A stretch of DNA of 64,000 nucleotides, taken from the NCBI GenBank assembly GCA_019090455.1, contig JAHRWA010000010.1:62001-126000 (forward strand), in the 5' to 3' direction. Position 1 is the stretch's first letter. Each line of letters starts with the position of its first letter. The position numbers and the translations under genes were made by a program. This DNA comes from Pseudomonadales bacterium (GTDB lineage Bacteria; Pseudomonadota; Gammaproteobacteria; Pseudomonadales; DC-out160). Below the pieces are notes generated by a model, which saw only the letters and a list, made by a program, of their open reading frames with translations, was not told where the DNA came from and did no database searches. Positions 25,651-34,518 of the stretch are shown in pieces.

Positions 25651-28539
25651 TCACTCCGCTATTTCACAACTATCAAACCCAGATATCTCAATACTCTCAT
25701 CATTAATCGCAGCAGCTAAACCCGTTAACTCTAGGCAAGCTATTCTCGGATTCTGATCTGACAGATCAACCTCTTTCAACTCCTCAAGTCCATACAAGGG
25801 CTCTATCGAACTGATGCTATTTCCTGACAAATAGACACTTTCAACATTGATAAGATTAGACAAAAAACCAACATCGCTCAGCGCGCAATTATGTGCACTC
25901 AAATTTGTTAATTTTATCAATTGCCCAATCAGGTTAGAATCTGCATGGCTTATATCCATATTATCTACGGTTAACTGCTCAAGCGCAGTTAACCTATCCA
26001 AACCCTCTAGATCAACAATCTCCGTGTCACTTATATTTAAGAAACGCAAAGTTGAAAGCTCACTTAAAGTATCAAAATCGCTGACATTCGTATTCGACAA
26101 ATTAACATTAATCAACACCTCATTAAATTGAAGACTGCTAATATTTGACAGTAACGGGTTTCCACTCGCGTTTAGGTCACTTAAAGAACTGCCTAGGCCT
26201 TGTAACGTAGCTAAAGATTCAATTTGATTATTACTTATATCTAAAATTGTGATATTTGCGGTACTGGAAGACCGGCCTAACCCCACCAAATTTTCCACGA
26301 CATTGCCAGACAAGCTAACCTCACGCAAATTACTTAAATTTGAAAGTGGCGAAAGATCCACAACATTATTCTCTTGGGCAGATAAAATAACCAAAGACGT
26401 CAGATTAGTCAGTGGTATGAAACTAGTTATGTTATTTAAAAACATCCTTAATGTGACTAGTTTCACCATTTTTTGAATACCGTCTAAGGACGTTAAGTCA
26501 TTTTCGTCCACTCCTAAATTTTCAAGATTAACAAGTTTTGACAACGCTTCTAAACTAGTAATCCCATTGATACCAAGATAAAGAGACTTCAATTTTATCA
26601 AATTGGAAATCTCTGTAACACTGGATATTTTATTGTTAGTAATATTCAATATAGATAAATCGACTAATTCAGATAGATTGCCAAGATCTGTAATATTGTT
26701 GGCTCCCAATGATAGGGTTTCTAGAAGAACCAAATCTTTTATCTTCTCCAATTCGCTACTTACAATACTATTTGAATTCAAATTCAATACCTTTAAATTA
26801 ATTAGGTTTTGCAGCCCGTCTAAGCTTACTAGTGCAGCTCTATTAGAATAGAGAGAAAGCTCTTGAAGACTCACTAATCCCCTCAATGGGGTCAAATCTG
26901 AAATTTCATTTAAATCCAAATTAAGAATTTCCAAATTTGGAAAACTTTCAATACCTGATATTGATTTCAATTCCTCTCCATAATTTGACGCATCTATCTG
27001 AGTATAACTTTCAAGCTCTTCAATAGTGAACTCGTGGTCGGAATTTAAAGTCGTGCCATCTAAACCTTTCAATATCAGTCTAACTTTTGAGTATAGGTCC
27101 GGCGACGTTAACGGGGTATTTATTTCGTCCCTATAGATAGACACAACTTTTGTATCATTAACTATCACCCTACCGTTTTGTATTACCCTTAATCGAAAAA
27201 TTAAATCCAAATTACCTGCAGGAGCAATAAAACTAGCAACAGACGAATGAGCATCGAATATTTCAATTGAGTCATTACCTTCAATCGACCATTCATAGTC
27301 TAAACCTTCTATCTCAGTTTCTGGAAAATCCCCTTCTAAATCAACTGATCTGTTTTGGAACACTTTAATATCCGGACCTGCCCCTACGTTTACTCCCCCA
27401 AAGTCTGCAACATTAACTCTCAATTCACCATGACCAACACCTCCTTCAAGATCTTTTACTGTCACTCGAAGTCGAAGCACTTGAGTGGCATTAGGAGCGA
27501 CAAAGCTAAGCTGAGCAGTGGAAGCGCTGGTAAGGATTAATGGCCCGTCATCTAGCACTTCCCAAAATATTTCCTGAATCTCGTCTCGAACATACTCAAC
27601 ATTAGCAAGGACATTTACTAAGTCGCCACTCAAAACCCATAGATCCGGACCCGCAGAAACAATTGGTAAATTCCTTTCATCATAAAAAGGATCTGTTTGT
27701 TCTTCTAGCTCCAACACATTCGATCTGCTATCCCCGTCGTTATCAACAAATTGATAAGACTCTTCGGTAAGCTGAAACCCTAGATTACCCCTTGAATAAT
27801 CAACTTCTCTTACACCTGACGCCAACAACAGCTTTACTCCCGCCTCATCCTCCCAATAGTGCCTTACTTCAAAAGAATAGACCTTTCTCTTTAAATCTCG
27901 TAATACTATTGAATAATCCGGAAATTCAGCATTACGAATCATCTCTCTAATTTCGCCATCAAACTCAATAACCGAAGTTACATTTTCATTAGAAAATCTT
28001 GGGTCCAAACCTAAAACCCCTTGAGCTGTAATTACCACGTCCGAATCAAGCATTGCACTTTCATCAACTAAAGGGTTCCTACCTTCTGCAATTTCTTGAA
28101 GAGTCGTTACACCATCAGCATCAACATCGTCATAGATGTATTCATCTGCTCCCAATGAAATAGGACTTGTACCATTTGAAAAATCGTATTCACCGCTGAC
28201 ACTCGCCACTAGAAAACCGTTTTCCAAATCATAGAATTTCACCTCAATTGTATGAACGTTTCTTGTTAAACCCTCATCAAAGGTATAGAAAACCCTACTA
28301 CCGTCGTCACTAAATGCCATGGGATAAGTCACGTCATCAATCACTATATCCGCTCTAAATCCGGTATCACTAACACTTAACTGACCAATCGAATCCGGAA
28401 CTTCGATCAAATGAGTAGCTCTGCCCAAAGATTTAACGGGGTAATCTTCCTCCACACTGTCAATACCGCCACAACCAATTAACCCGACAATTGTCAAACT
28501 CAGTAGAACCGCTTTGCCTTTCGATTTGAATAACTTCAC
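25651..28539 (-). CDS. Surface lipoprotein with PKD-like domains and leucine-rich repeats
   Basis: About 962 residues from GTG 28539 (GTGAG about ten bases upstream); a TTG three codons earlier has no SD spacing. Lipobox LIGC with lipidated C23. Two calcium-type segments (DDVDADGVTTLQE and DNDGDSRSNVLELE), two PKD/Ig-like domains opening with SAGPDLWV and GAGPDIKV, then about 18-20 leucine-rich repeats of the SDS22/internalin type (units such as LENLGVDENDLTSLDGIQ) to the C-terminus. Family knowledge suggests a cell-surface binding or adhesion role. The +2 residue is Gly, so outer-membrane sorting is plausible. It follows the Ig-like gene after 38 bases and is probably co-transcribed. Confidence 0.85.
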   Translation of the reverse strand: MKLFKSKGKAVLLSLTIVGLIGCGGIDSVEEDYPVKSLGRATHLIEVPDSIGQLSVSDTGFRADIVIDDVTYPMAFSDDGSRVFYTFDEGLTRNVHTIEVKFYDLENGFLVASVSGEYDFSNGTSPISLGADEYIYDDVDADGVTTLQEIAEGRNPLVDESAMLDSDVVITAQGVLGLDPRFSNENVTSVIEFDGEIREMIRNAEFPDYSIVLRDLKRKVYSFEVRHYWEDEAGVKLLLASGVREVDYSRGNLGFQLTEESYQFVDNDGDSRSNVLELEEQTDPFYDERNLPIVSAGPDLWVLSGDLVNVLANVEYVRDEIQEIFWEVLDDGPLILTSASTAQLSFVAPNATQVLRLRVTVKDLEGGVGHGELRVNVADFGGVNVGAGPDIKVFQNRSVDLEGDFPETEIEGLDYEWSIEGNDSIEIFDAHSSVASFIAPAGNLDLIFRLRVIQNGRVIVNDTKVVSIYRDEINTPLTSPDLYSKVRLILKGLDGTTLNSDHEFTIEELESYTQIDASNYGEELKSISGIESFPNLEILNLDLNEISDLTPLRGLVSLQELSLYSNRAALVSLDGLQNLINLKVLNLNSNSIVSSELEKIKDLVLLETLSLGANNITDLGNLSELVDLSILNITNNKISSVTEISNLIKLKSLYLGINGITSLEALSKLVNLENLGVDENDLTSLDGIQKMVKLVTLRMFLNNITSFIPLTNLTSLVILSAQENNVVDLSPLSNLSNLREVSLSGNVVENLVGLGRSSSTANITILDISNNQIESLATLQGLGSSLSDLNASGNPLLSNISSLQFNEVLINVNLSNTNVSDFDTLSELSTLRFLNISDTEIVDLEGLDRLTALEQLTVDNMDISHADSNLIGQLIKLTNLSAHNCALSDVGFLSNLINVESVYLSGNSISSIEPLYGLEELKEVDLSDQNPRIACLELTGLAAAINDESIEISGFDSCEIAE

Positions 28540-28577
28540 AACTGACAACTCACTCTAAAATTGATATTTAAAAACAT

Positions 28578-29267
28578 TCACAAACTATCCGGAACTTCAG
28601 CCGTCAATGTAAAAGGATCACTGAGACCTGCGTCAACTCCATTAACGCCTGCACCTTGATCCTGTGCCGCATCTGCCGTAGCCGCTATCCCCACAGCAAG
28701 AACGGTTAGACCTATCCAAACCCACTTACGTTTGGATTTCTTTTTGGGTTTAAACTGTGACTTAGCTGAAATCAAAGACACCGCAGAATTAGCTATTGAT
28801 AACCTTAAAGGTGCCAAGTTATATCCACGCATTACTACATTCCCAATCAAATCCTCTGCCACGATATAGTAATCGACCCACAGCGTATTATGCTGTTTGT
28901 CATTATTTGTGAAGTAAATACCCGGTATCGCCACTTCATAACGATCTAGTATTCCAACCAAAGCCATTGATTGGCTTTCATATTTTTTCGTGCCAGTTGA
29001 TTTGTAAAATAACGTTACCGATTTAATACCCACGTTATCAGTGACCGTAGAAGAAATTCTGACTTCCTCTCCTGATGCAAATGGGGCGACAATTTCATCG
29101 TGAAATATCATCGGTGCAAGGATATCCATATCTTCTGCATGGACCTGACTGTGCCCGACCAAAGACAATATAAATGCTGCACACACCATACTGCTAACTC
29201 TAAACGCTAATGAAAAAGCAGACTTTGCCCAATTGAAAACCCAACAGCGTGACATTTTAATTCTCAT
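28578..29267 (-). CDS. Exported Ig-like domain protein with C-terminal membrane anchor
   Basis: 229 residues from ATG 29267 (AGG about seven bases upstream; a TTG 14 codons earlier is unlikely). Signal peptide ends near VHAED. One bacterial Ig-like domain (about 50-150) with VTDNVGIKSVTLFYKS and VDYYIVAEDLIGNV, often seen in surface and filament proteins. A basic cluster (KPKKKSKRKW) and one membrane helix follow, then about 30 residues ending DSL. The basic-side rule would put the C-terminal tail outside. The gene precedes the leucine-rich-repeat lipoprotein gene in one unit. Function is not known. Confidence 0.7.
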   Translation of the reverse strand: MRIKMSRCWVFNWAKSAFSLAFRVSSMVCAAFILSLVGHSQVHAEDMDILAPMIFHDEIVAPFASGEEVRISSTVTDNVGIKSVTLFYKSTGTKKYESQSMALVGILDRYEVAIPGIYFTNNDKQHNTLWVDYYIVAEDLIGNVVMRGYNLAPLRLSIANSAVSLISAKSQFKPKKKSKRKWVWIGLTVLAVGIAATADAAQDQGAGVNGVDAGLSDPFTLTAEVPDSL

Positions 29268-29718
29268 GTGAAAACCTATGTTAAATAAATTAGCTAAACC
29301 TACCTTCAACTAAAAGAAAAAATATTCTTAAATCTCATAAATTTAACCCGTTACCGATAGTGTATTTACAGTTTTAAAACAAGATCATCTATCGCCAATT
29401 AGGTATCAATGAAATTCGAGACATAAAACTAAAACTCATTCTTCTAAATTAGCCAAAACTTTCACAGGTAAAATCAGTCTTTGTAGTTTTAGATTGCATA
29501 GATAATCAAATGAATTCAGACACTTAGAATATTATCTGACGGAGACGGAAAACAGACTATCGATATCATCTTAAGGAAACCTGTTTTTTGGAGGCCATTC
29601 TATCCTATGCATGATTTGAACACCACGCGAGCAGCATCGATTGTAACTAGCACTGCATTTCCCCCATTTTTTTCTATACTTAAGTCATCGTTACACTTTC
29701 AATTTAGGTCTCTGGCCG
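29268..29718. other. Divergent intergenic region, Ig-like / HDOD
   Basis: About 450 AT-rich bases with no gene. A TATACT at 29675-29680 could be a -10 element for the HDOD gene, but no good -35 box is at the right distance. Nothing else recognisable. Confidence 0.4.
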
Positions 29719-30576
29719 ATGGCAATCGACAAACAAAAACTCCTGGCTTCTCTTGACTCCGTACCGGCATTTCCTTCGAGTGTTCACAAAATACTTGAAC
29801 TAACCTCTAAGACAGATTGCCAGCCAAAAGAGTTAGTTGGCGTTATTGAACACGACCCAATTCTGACGATTAAAGTTCTCAAACTGGTGAATTCTGCCTA
29901 TTTTGGCTTATCTCGAGAAGTTGTATCAATAGGACATGCTGTAGTTTATGTAGGTTTAAACACAATAAAAAATGTCGCCATTAGCGTTGCAGCAAAGGGG
30001 GTTTTACCAAAAAACAACAAAGCCGGTCTTGACATGGACGAGTTTTGGCTGCACTCACTAACGGTTGGTGTGATTGGCAGAATGTTAGCGCGAATCAAAG
30101 GATTACCTGAAACTGAAGTAGCCAATTTTTTTGTAGCAGGCCTGCTGCACGATATAGGAAAAATATTTCTTGCTCATTTTCACCCAACTGACTATCAGGC
30201 AGTAATAAATGAGTACAGTCATACCCATAAAGCTATCGCCGATATCGAAGAAACTCAACTTGGCATATCACACGCAACCTTAGGCGGCAAGCTATCCGAG
30301 AAATGGGAGTTACCTTCTGACCTTATCCGAGCCATTTCCCATCATCACGACATCCAGGATTTAACTGATGCAGGGGATCTAGAAATCGGCTTGGCTTGCG
30401 CAAATAGCATTGCCAATCACATGTATCATGAATCAGGTGATAACAATGAAAATCCACCACCCGTTCTCAACAAAATTGAACAGGACTGGTTGGGTATGTC
30501 ATTGGAGGATACTCTTGCCTCTATGGCTGATCTAGATAGTGAAATATCCAAAGCCAAAATGTTCATTGAAAATTAG
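29719..30576 (+). CDS. HDOD domain signalling protein
   Basis: 285 residues. The HDOD fold covers about 8-210: PAFPSSVHKILELTSK, VIEHDPILTIKVLKLVNSAYFG near 43, and GLLHDIGKIFLAHFHP near 142. It has an HD-like pair, but HDOD domains are generally non-catalytic binders in regulation. No membrane segment, so cytoplasmic. It is followed after 13 bases by a metallo-beta-lactamase-fold gene with its own SD, suggesting one operon. HDOD proteins occur in motility, c-di-GMP and stress signalling; which applies here cannot be read from sequence. Confidence 0.88.
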   Translation: MAIDKQKLLASLDSVPAFPSSVHKILELTSKTDCQPKELVGVIEHDPILTIKVLKLVNSAYFGLSREVVSIGHAVVYVGLNTIKNVAISVAAKGVLPKNNKAGLDMDEFWLHSLTVGVIGRMLARIKGLPETEVANFFVAGLLHDIGKIFLAHFHPTDYQAVINEYSHTHKAIADIEETQLGISHATLGGKLSEKWELPSDLIRAISHHHDIQDLTDAGDLEIGLACANSIANHMYHESGDNNENPPPVLNKIEQDWLGMSLEDTLASMADLDSEISKAKMFIEN

Positions 30577-30589
30577 AGGAAAACATTGA

Positions 30590-31471
30590 ATGAAAATTCG
30601 ATTAAGAGGCTGTCGAGGATCAATACCTGTTCCTGGCCCTACAACCGTTAAGTATGGCGGCAACACCACCTGCCATGAGATTATCACGGATGAAGGCGAA
30701 CTTATTATCATTGATGGCGGTAGTGGAATACGGCAACTTGGTTTAGAACAAATGGCGCATCTACCTCTTAACGTGACCATATTGATAACGCATACTCATT
30801 GGGATCATATACAAGGCATACCTTTTTACACACCTCTATTTGTACCAGGCAATAAAATAAACATATGCGGTACGTTTGATCCCGTATATGGAAAAGAGTT
30901 ACGTGAAATTCTAGCAGGCCAAATGGAATACTGTTATTTTCCCGTTTGTGAAAGCGAATTAAATGCCGAAATCAAGTATACGAATTTACAAGAGAATGGC
31001 GAAATCACGATAGGTTCTACCAGGATAACACCGATAATAATGTCACACCCTGTCCTGAATTACGGATATCGCATTGCATCTAAAGGTAAATCCTACTTCT
31101 TCACTGGGGACTATGAACCCGCTTGGAATATCTATCAACCCAATGACGAAGGCTACGAATTTTACCAACAAATCGTCGACGAGCAAAATCAGGTTAACTG
31201 TAATTTCATGCAAGATATCGATGTAGCCGTTATGGATTCACAATATACTCTCGAAGAATACGAGACTAAGCAAGGCTGGGGGCATGGTACGTTTGACAGC
31301 AGCATCTCACTCGCAGAAAAGGCCAATGTTAAAAAGCTCTATCTCACCCATCATGACCCGACTCGAACGGATAAGCAGCTAGATATTATCTATGCTGAGC
31401 TAAAAGAAAAATATTCACATGTAAAATGTGATTTCGAAATCGCCAAAGAAGGCACTGAAATCAATCTATAA
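30590..31471 (+). CDS. Metallo-beta-lactamase-fold hydrolase (PhnP/cyclic-phosphodiesterase-like)
   Basis: 293 residues. It begins MKIRLRGCRGSIPVPG, then KYGGNTTCHEI, a start typical of the PhnP / class II phosphodiesterase branch. Metal motif THTHWDH (about 64-70, HxHxDH), later metal-ligand-like MSHP and TGDYE near 172. It may hydrolyse a phosphodiester; the substrate is unknown. The start ATG at 30590 has AGAGGA about ten bases upstream. It sits directly behind the HDOD gene, so a shared regulatory circuit is an inference. Confidence 0.8.
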   Translation: MKIRLRGCRGSIPVPGPTTVKYGGNTTCHEIITDEGELIIIDGGSGIRQLGLEQMAHLPLNVTILITHTHWDHIQGIPFYTPLFVPGNKINICGTFDPVYGKELREILAGQMEYCYFPVCESELNAEIKYTNLQENGEITIGSTRITPIIMSHPVLNYGYRIASKGKSYFFTGDYEPAWNIYQPNDEGYEFYQQIVDEQNQVNCNFMQDIDVAVMDSQYTLEEYETKQGWGHGTFDSSISLAEKANVKKLYLTHHDPTRTDKQLDIIYAELKEKYSHVKCDFEIAKEGTEINL

Positions 31472-31523
31472 TGCAGAACATCAACAAACACATAGCAAAA
31501 AAATAACATCCATCAATAGATTA

Positions 31524-33839
31524 TTATTCGCTAGCAAATAATCTTAAAATTGGTGACCTACCAACAAACACACTAATTCGTTCCATCAATATCAAACAGG
31601 CCGGCAAGAACAACAAATCTAACACTAGCGCAACGATAATAATAGGGCACAACATCTGAGCCGCTGTCACCATGGGTCCAAAGTGCGACAATAGCAATAC
31701 CCCCATTCCAATACTGATAGCAAACGTCGTAATAACCAACGCAGAACCTGCTGATTGAAACGCACTGTGAATGCCATTTTCTACTGACTCACCTCCCTTA
31801 CGTGCCTTAAGGTATTTACTCAAGAAATGCACTGTATCGTCTACGACGAGCCCAATACTAATACTAAAAGTCATAGCGGCCACCATGTTCACTTCCTTTA
31901 TAAATATCCCCCATAAGCCATAAATGATAGCTGCCGGAAATAGATTTGGAATTAGACTGAGAAAACCATATTTAAATGATCCTAGACCAACAATGAGTGC
32001 TAGCGTAATCAGAGCAAAGGCAAACGCTGAACCGCTGACCATACTCTTTGTCACCACCTCTCCTAAGCTTGTAAACATCAACGTTCGGCTTGACCCCTCT
32101 GCGTGATATTGAGGCGCATTTTGTTCAAACCAATCTAGACCGTACTCATGCAAATTCTCTAAAGTATGATTATCTGTTTTTTTCATTGAAACCATTAACC
32201 GCACAGCAGATCGATCAGTATTGATATCTTTATCGATATCAAAACCTTGAGGCAAAGATAGTTCATACATCAAAAAATATTGAGAAATGAGCGCACGATT
32301 GTCGGGTATTTTATGCCAAGCTGGGTCATCGCCATGCATAGACTGATTAATGTTCTTAATAATATCAACATAGCTAAACACATTGGTAACACCTTCCTGC
32401 TGGCGATACCAACTGGAAAAATCATCTAACGCATTAAGATACTCCGGTTCATTAATGCCGCCAGATTCTCCGCTCTTTATACTGTAAACAACATGTTGAA
32501 CACTGGAAAGGTGCTCATTTCCGAATTCAATAGCCTGACGAAATTCAACTTTTTCGTTAAAATAGCCGGCGATATTGTCATTGAATTTATTTTGAGAAAT
32601 AAACGAGACAATGATCGCAATCCCGACAAGGAAGACAACAAATATTCTATCGCTATATCGAATACTAAATGCGGCCAGTCCTTTCATCGCTCCAGACATC
32701 AGCAAGGGGCGAGGCTTTGCATTGGGTAACCAAAGCGCCAAAGCAGGAAACAATGTCATGGATAATACAAATGCTGCAACCACTCCGAATGCAGCAATAT
32801 TTCCAAACGTATGAAAAGCAGGAGATGCACTAAAATTCATCCCCAAGAACCCAATAGCAGTCGTTATACTAGTGAGAAAAATGGGGCTAACATTGGCATG
32901 TAAACTTTTAATTAGCGCCTCCTCCTTAGTCAAACCTAAGCCACGATGATTTACGAAATGAGTCAGAAGATGTATCGCATCTGCCATAGCAAGAACCATC
33001 ACCATTAAGGGTGCCATAACAGAAGTCGGTGTTAATAATACACCCACTAGTGCAGCCCCGCCCATACAAACAACAACAGATGAAACAATAATACTAATCG
33101 TAACAATAATCGCAGAGAAGGACTTCAAAAGAGCGCCAAGAATAACAAAGCAGGTCAGCAAGACTAACGGCATCAATGACTTTAAATCATGTTTGATTAT
33201 TTCAACAAAAGACTGTTCGAGAAAAACCCCTCCACTAATGTAGACTCGCGTCCCAGGATATTCGCGTTCCACGTTGTCCCTAAGTGCCCTAGCAGAAACG
33301 GCCACCTCCTCCAACAAAGCAATTCTATCGCCGTCAGGAATCACCAAACTAACCATCACAGCGGTAGCCGAACCACTCGCGTTAGTAACCAAATCTGAGA
33401 GAAATGAACTATCCGATGCATACGCTTGTAGCTCCGCTATGTCTTCGGAAGTCAAAGAGCTAGCAGATTCGATAAAGTCTTCTACGGTGAGGGAGTCTTC
33501 ATCAGAAAAAGTCCGCTGATAATTTACCAAGGAATCAACACGCATAGAATAAGGTAACTCCCATGCGAGCTTCGTCATAAATTCAATGGCTTCTAGATTT
33601 TCTACTGTATAGATCGAGTCTCCCGTAGGCTCAATGAGAAACACTAAACCATCACTTTCCAAGAACTCTTCTTCAATAGACTCTAACGTTTGTAAGTACT
33701 GATTATTTTCACTAAACAACACCTTAAAATCCCCGGTTAATCCTAACTTAGGAATTTGAAGCGCTAACACAAGACAGACGATAATAGAGACAAAAAATAG
33801 AGCAACACGATGTTGAACTAAAAAACGAGACAAATACAT
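31524..33839 (-). CDS. RND superfamily (MMPL-type) exporter
   Basis: 771 residues from ATG 33839 (GTGAGG upstream); the frame extends 17 codons to a TTG that looks unused. Twelve membrane helices in two similar halves: a single N-terminal helix, a large periplasmic loop, then helices near 220-380, and the same again in the second half. Signature segments MVLAMADAIHLLTHF and SIGLVVDDTVHFLSKYLKARKGG carry the charged residues used for proton coupling. It belongs to the MMPL-like predicted exporters, which move lipids or hydrophobic compounds. No adaptor or outer-membrane channel gene is beside it. Confidence 0.88.
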   Translation of the reverse strand: MYLSRFLVQHRVALFFVSIIVCLVLALQIPKLGLTGDFKVLFSENNQYLQTLESIEEEFLESDGLVFLIEPTGDSIYTVENLEAIEFMTKLAWELPYSMRVDSLVNYQRTFSDEDSLTVEDFIESASSLTSEDIAELQAYASDSSFLSDLVTNASGSATAVMVSLVIPDGDRIALLEEVAVSARALRDNVEREYPGTRVYISGGVFLEQSFVEIIKHDLKSLMPLVLLTCFVILGALLKSFSAIIVTISIIVSSVVVCMGGAALVGVLLTPTSVMAPLMVMVLAMADAIHLLTHFVNHRGLGLTKEEALIKSLHANVSPIFLTSITTAIGFLGMNFSASPAFHTFGNIAAFGVVAAFVLSMTLFPALALWLPNAKPRPLLMSGAMKGLAAFSIRYSDRIFVVFLVGIAIIVSFISQNKFNDNIAGYFNEKVEFRQAIEFGNEHLSSVQHVVYSIKSGESGGINEPEYLNALDDFSSWYRQQEGVTNVFSYVDIIKNINQSMHGDDPAWHKIPDNRALISQYFLMYELSLPQGFDIDKDINTDRSAVRLMVSMKKTDNHTLENLHEYGLDWFEQNAPQYHAEGSSRTLMFTSLGEVVTKSMVSGSAFAFALITLALIVGLGSFKYGFLSLIPNLFPAAIIYGLWGIFIKEVNMVAAMTFSISIGLVVDDTVHFLSKYLKARKGGESVENGIHSAFQSAGSALVITTFAISIGMGVLLLSHFGPMVTAAQMLCPIIIVALVLDLLFLPACLILMERISVFVGRSPILRLFASE

Positions 33840-33946
33840 TGGTAATCCCTCACCACTTAACAAATAAAACCAAGCATGATTGGATTCCAATTAATGGCGA
33901 CATAAACCCATTATTTTGAATACAAATTCATTCAGCAAGTACTGCT

Positions 33947-34309
33947 TTAACTTAGCAATTTTTTCAAAATAGGTAGTAACTTCTGATCACTTACGGGTTT
34001 AACGACCCAGCCAGTTGCACCAGCTTTTTTTCCTTCTTCTATTTTCCCAACAGCACTTTCTGTACTGACGACCAAAATTGGTACGCCTTTATAGGCATTA
34101 AGTTTTCGGAGCCTAACTGTCAAATCAATACCATCTAATTCAGGCATGTACAAATCAGTGATAACCAAATCATATTTCTTTTTAGTTGCCGCCGAATAAG
34201 CCTGCTTACCGTCATTAGCTAAATCAACGTCGTACCCATCAATCAGTAATATGTTTTTAAACATATTTCTCATTACGAGCTGATCATCTACAACAAGAAT
34301 GGATGCCAT
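33947..34309 (-). CDS. CheY-like single-domain response regulator
   Basis: 120 residues, all receiver domain: acidic pair in VVDDQ, phospho-acceptor in LVITDLYMPELDG, T in VVSTES and K in VVKPVSD. No output domain. It lies downstream of, and on the same strand as, the GGDEF-EAL, CheB, CheR and receptor genes, and could receive or relay phosphate in that system. Start ATG 34309 with GAAGAG close upstream. Confidence 0.9.
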   Translation of the reverse strand: MASILVVDDQLVMRNMFKNILLIDGYDVDLANDGKQAYSAATKKKYDLVITDLYMPELDGIDLTVRLRKLNAYKGVPILVVSTESAVGKIEEGKKAGATGWVVKPVSDQKLLPILKKLLS

Positions 34310-34518
34310 AATCTCTTCTTAACAATGTACAATTAGAGTGTCATCTAAAAGTATAGCGGACGCTCTCGAACAGTCATCCACTCGATGCGAATTAAATGCA
34401 TTATTTTTATGGGGTTTTTATTAGCTAGATTAGATTGAGGTGTAAATCGATACTGCACGCAGAAAAAGAAGAAGTATCTAGAGTGCATAATTGGAGCTGG
34501 CAATTAAATTTAATTACC

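Noticed and set aside
26000-27000. Regular AT-rich periodicity suggesting a CRISPR-like repeat array
   Set aside because: The periodicity comes from leucine-rich repeats of about 22 codons in the lipoprotein gene; units are not identical and there are no spacers.
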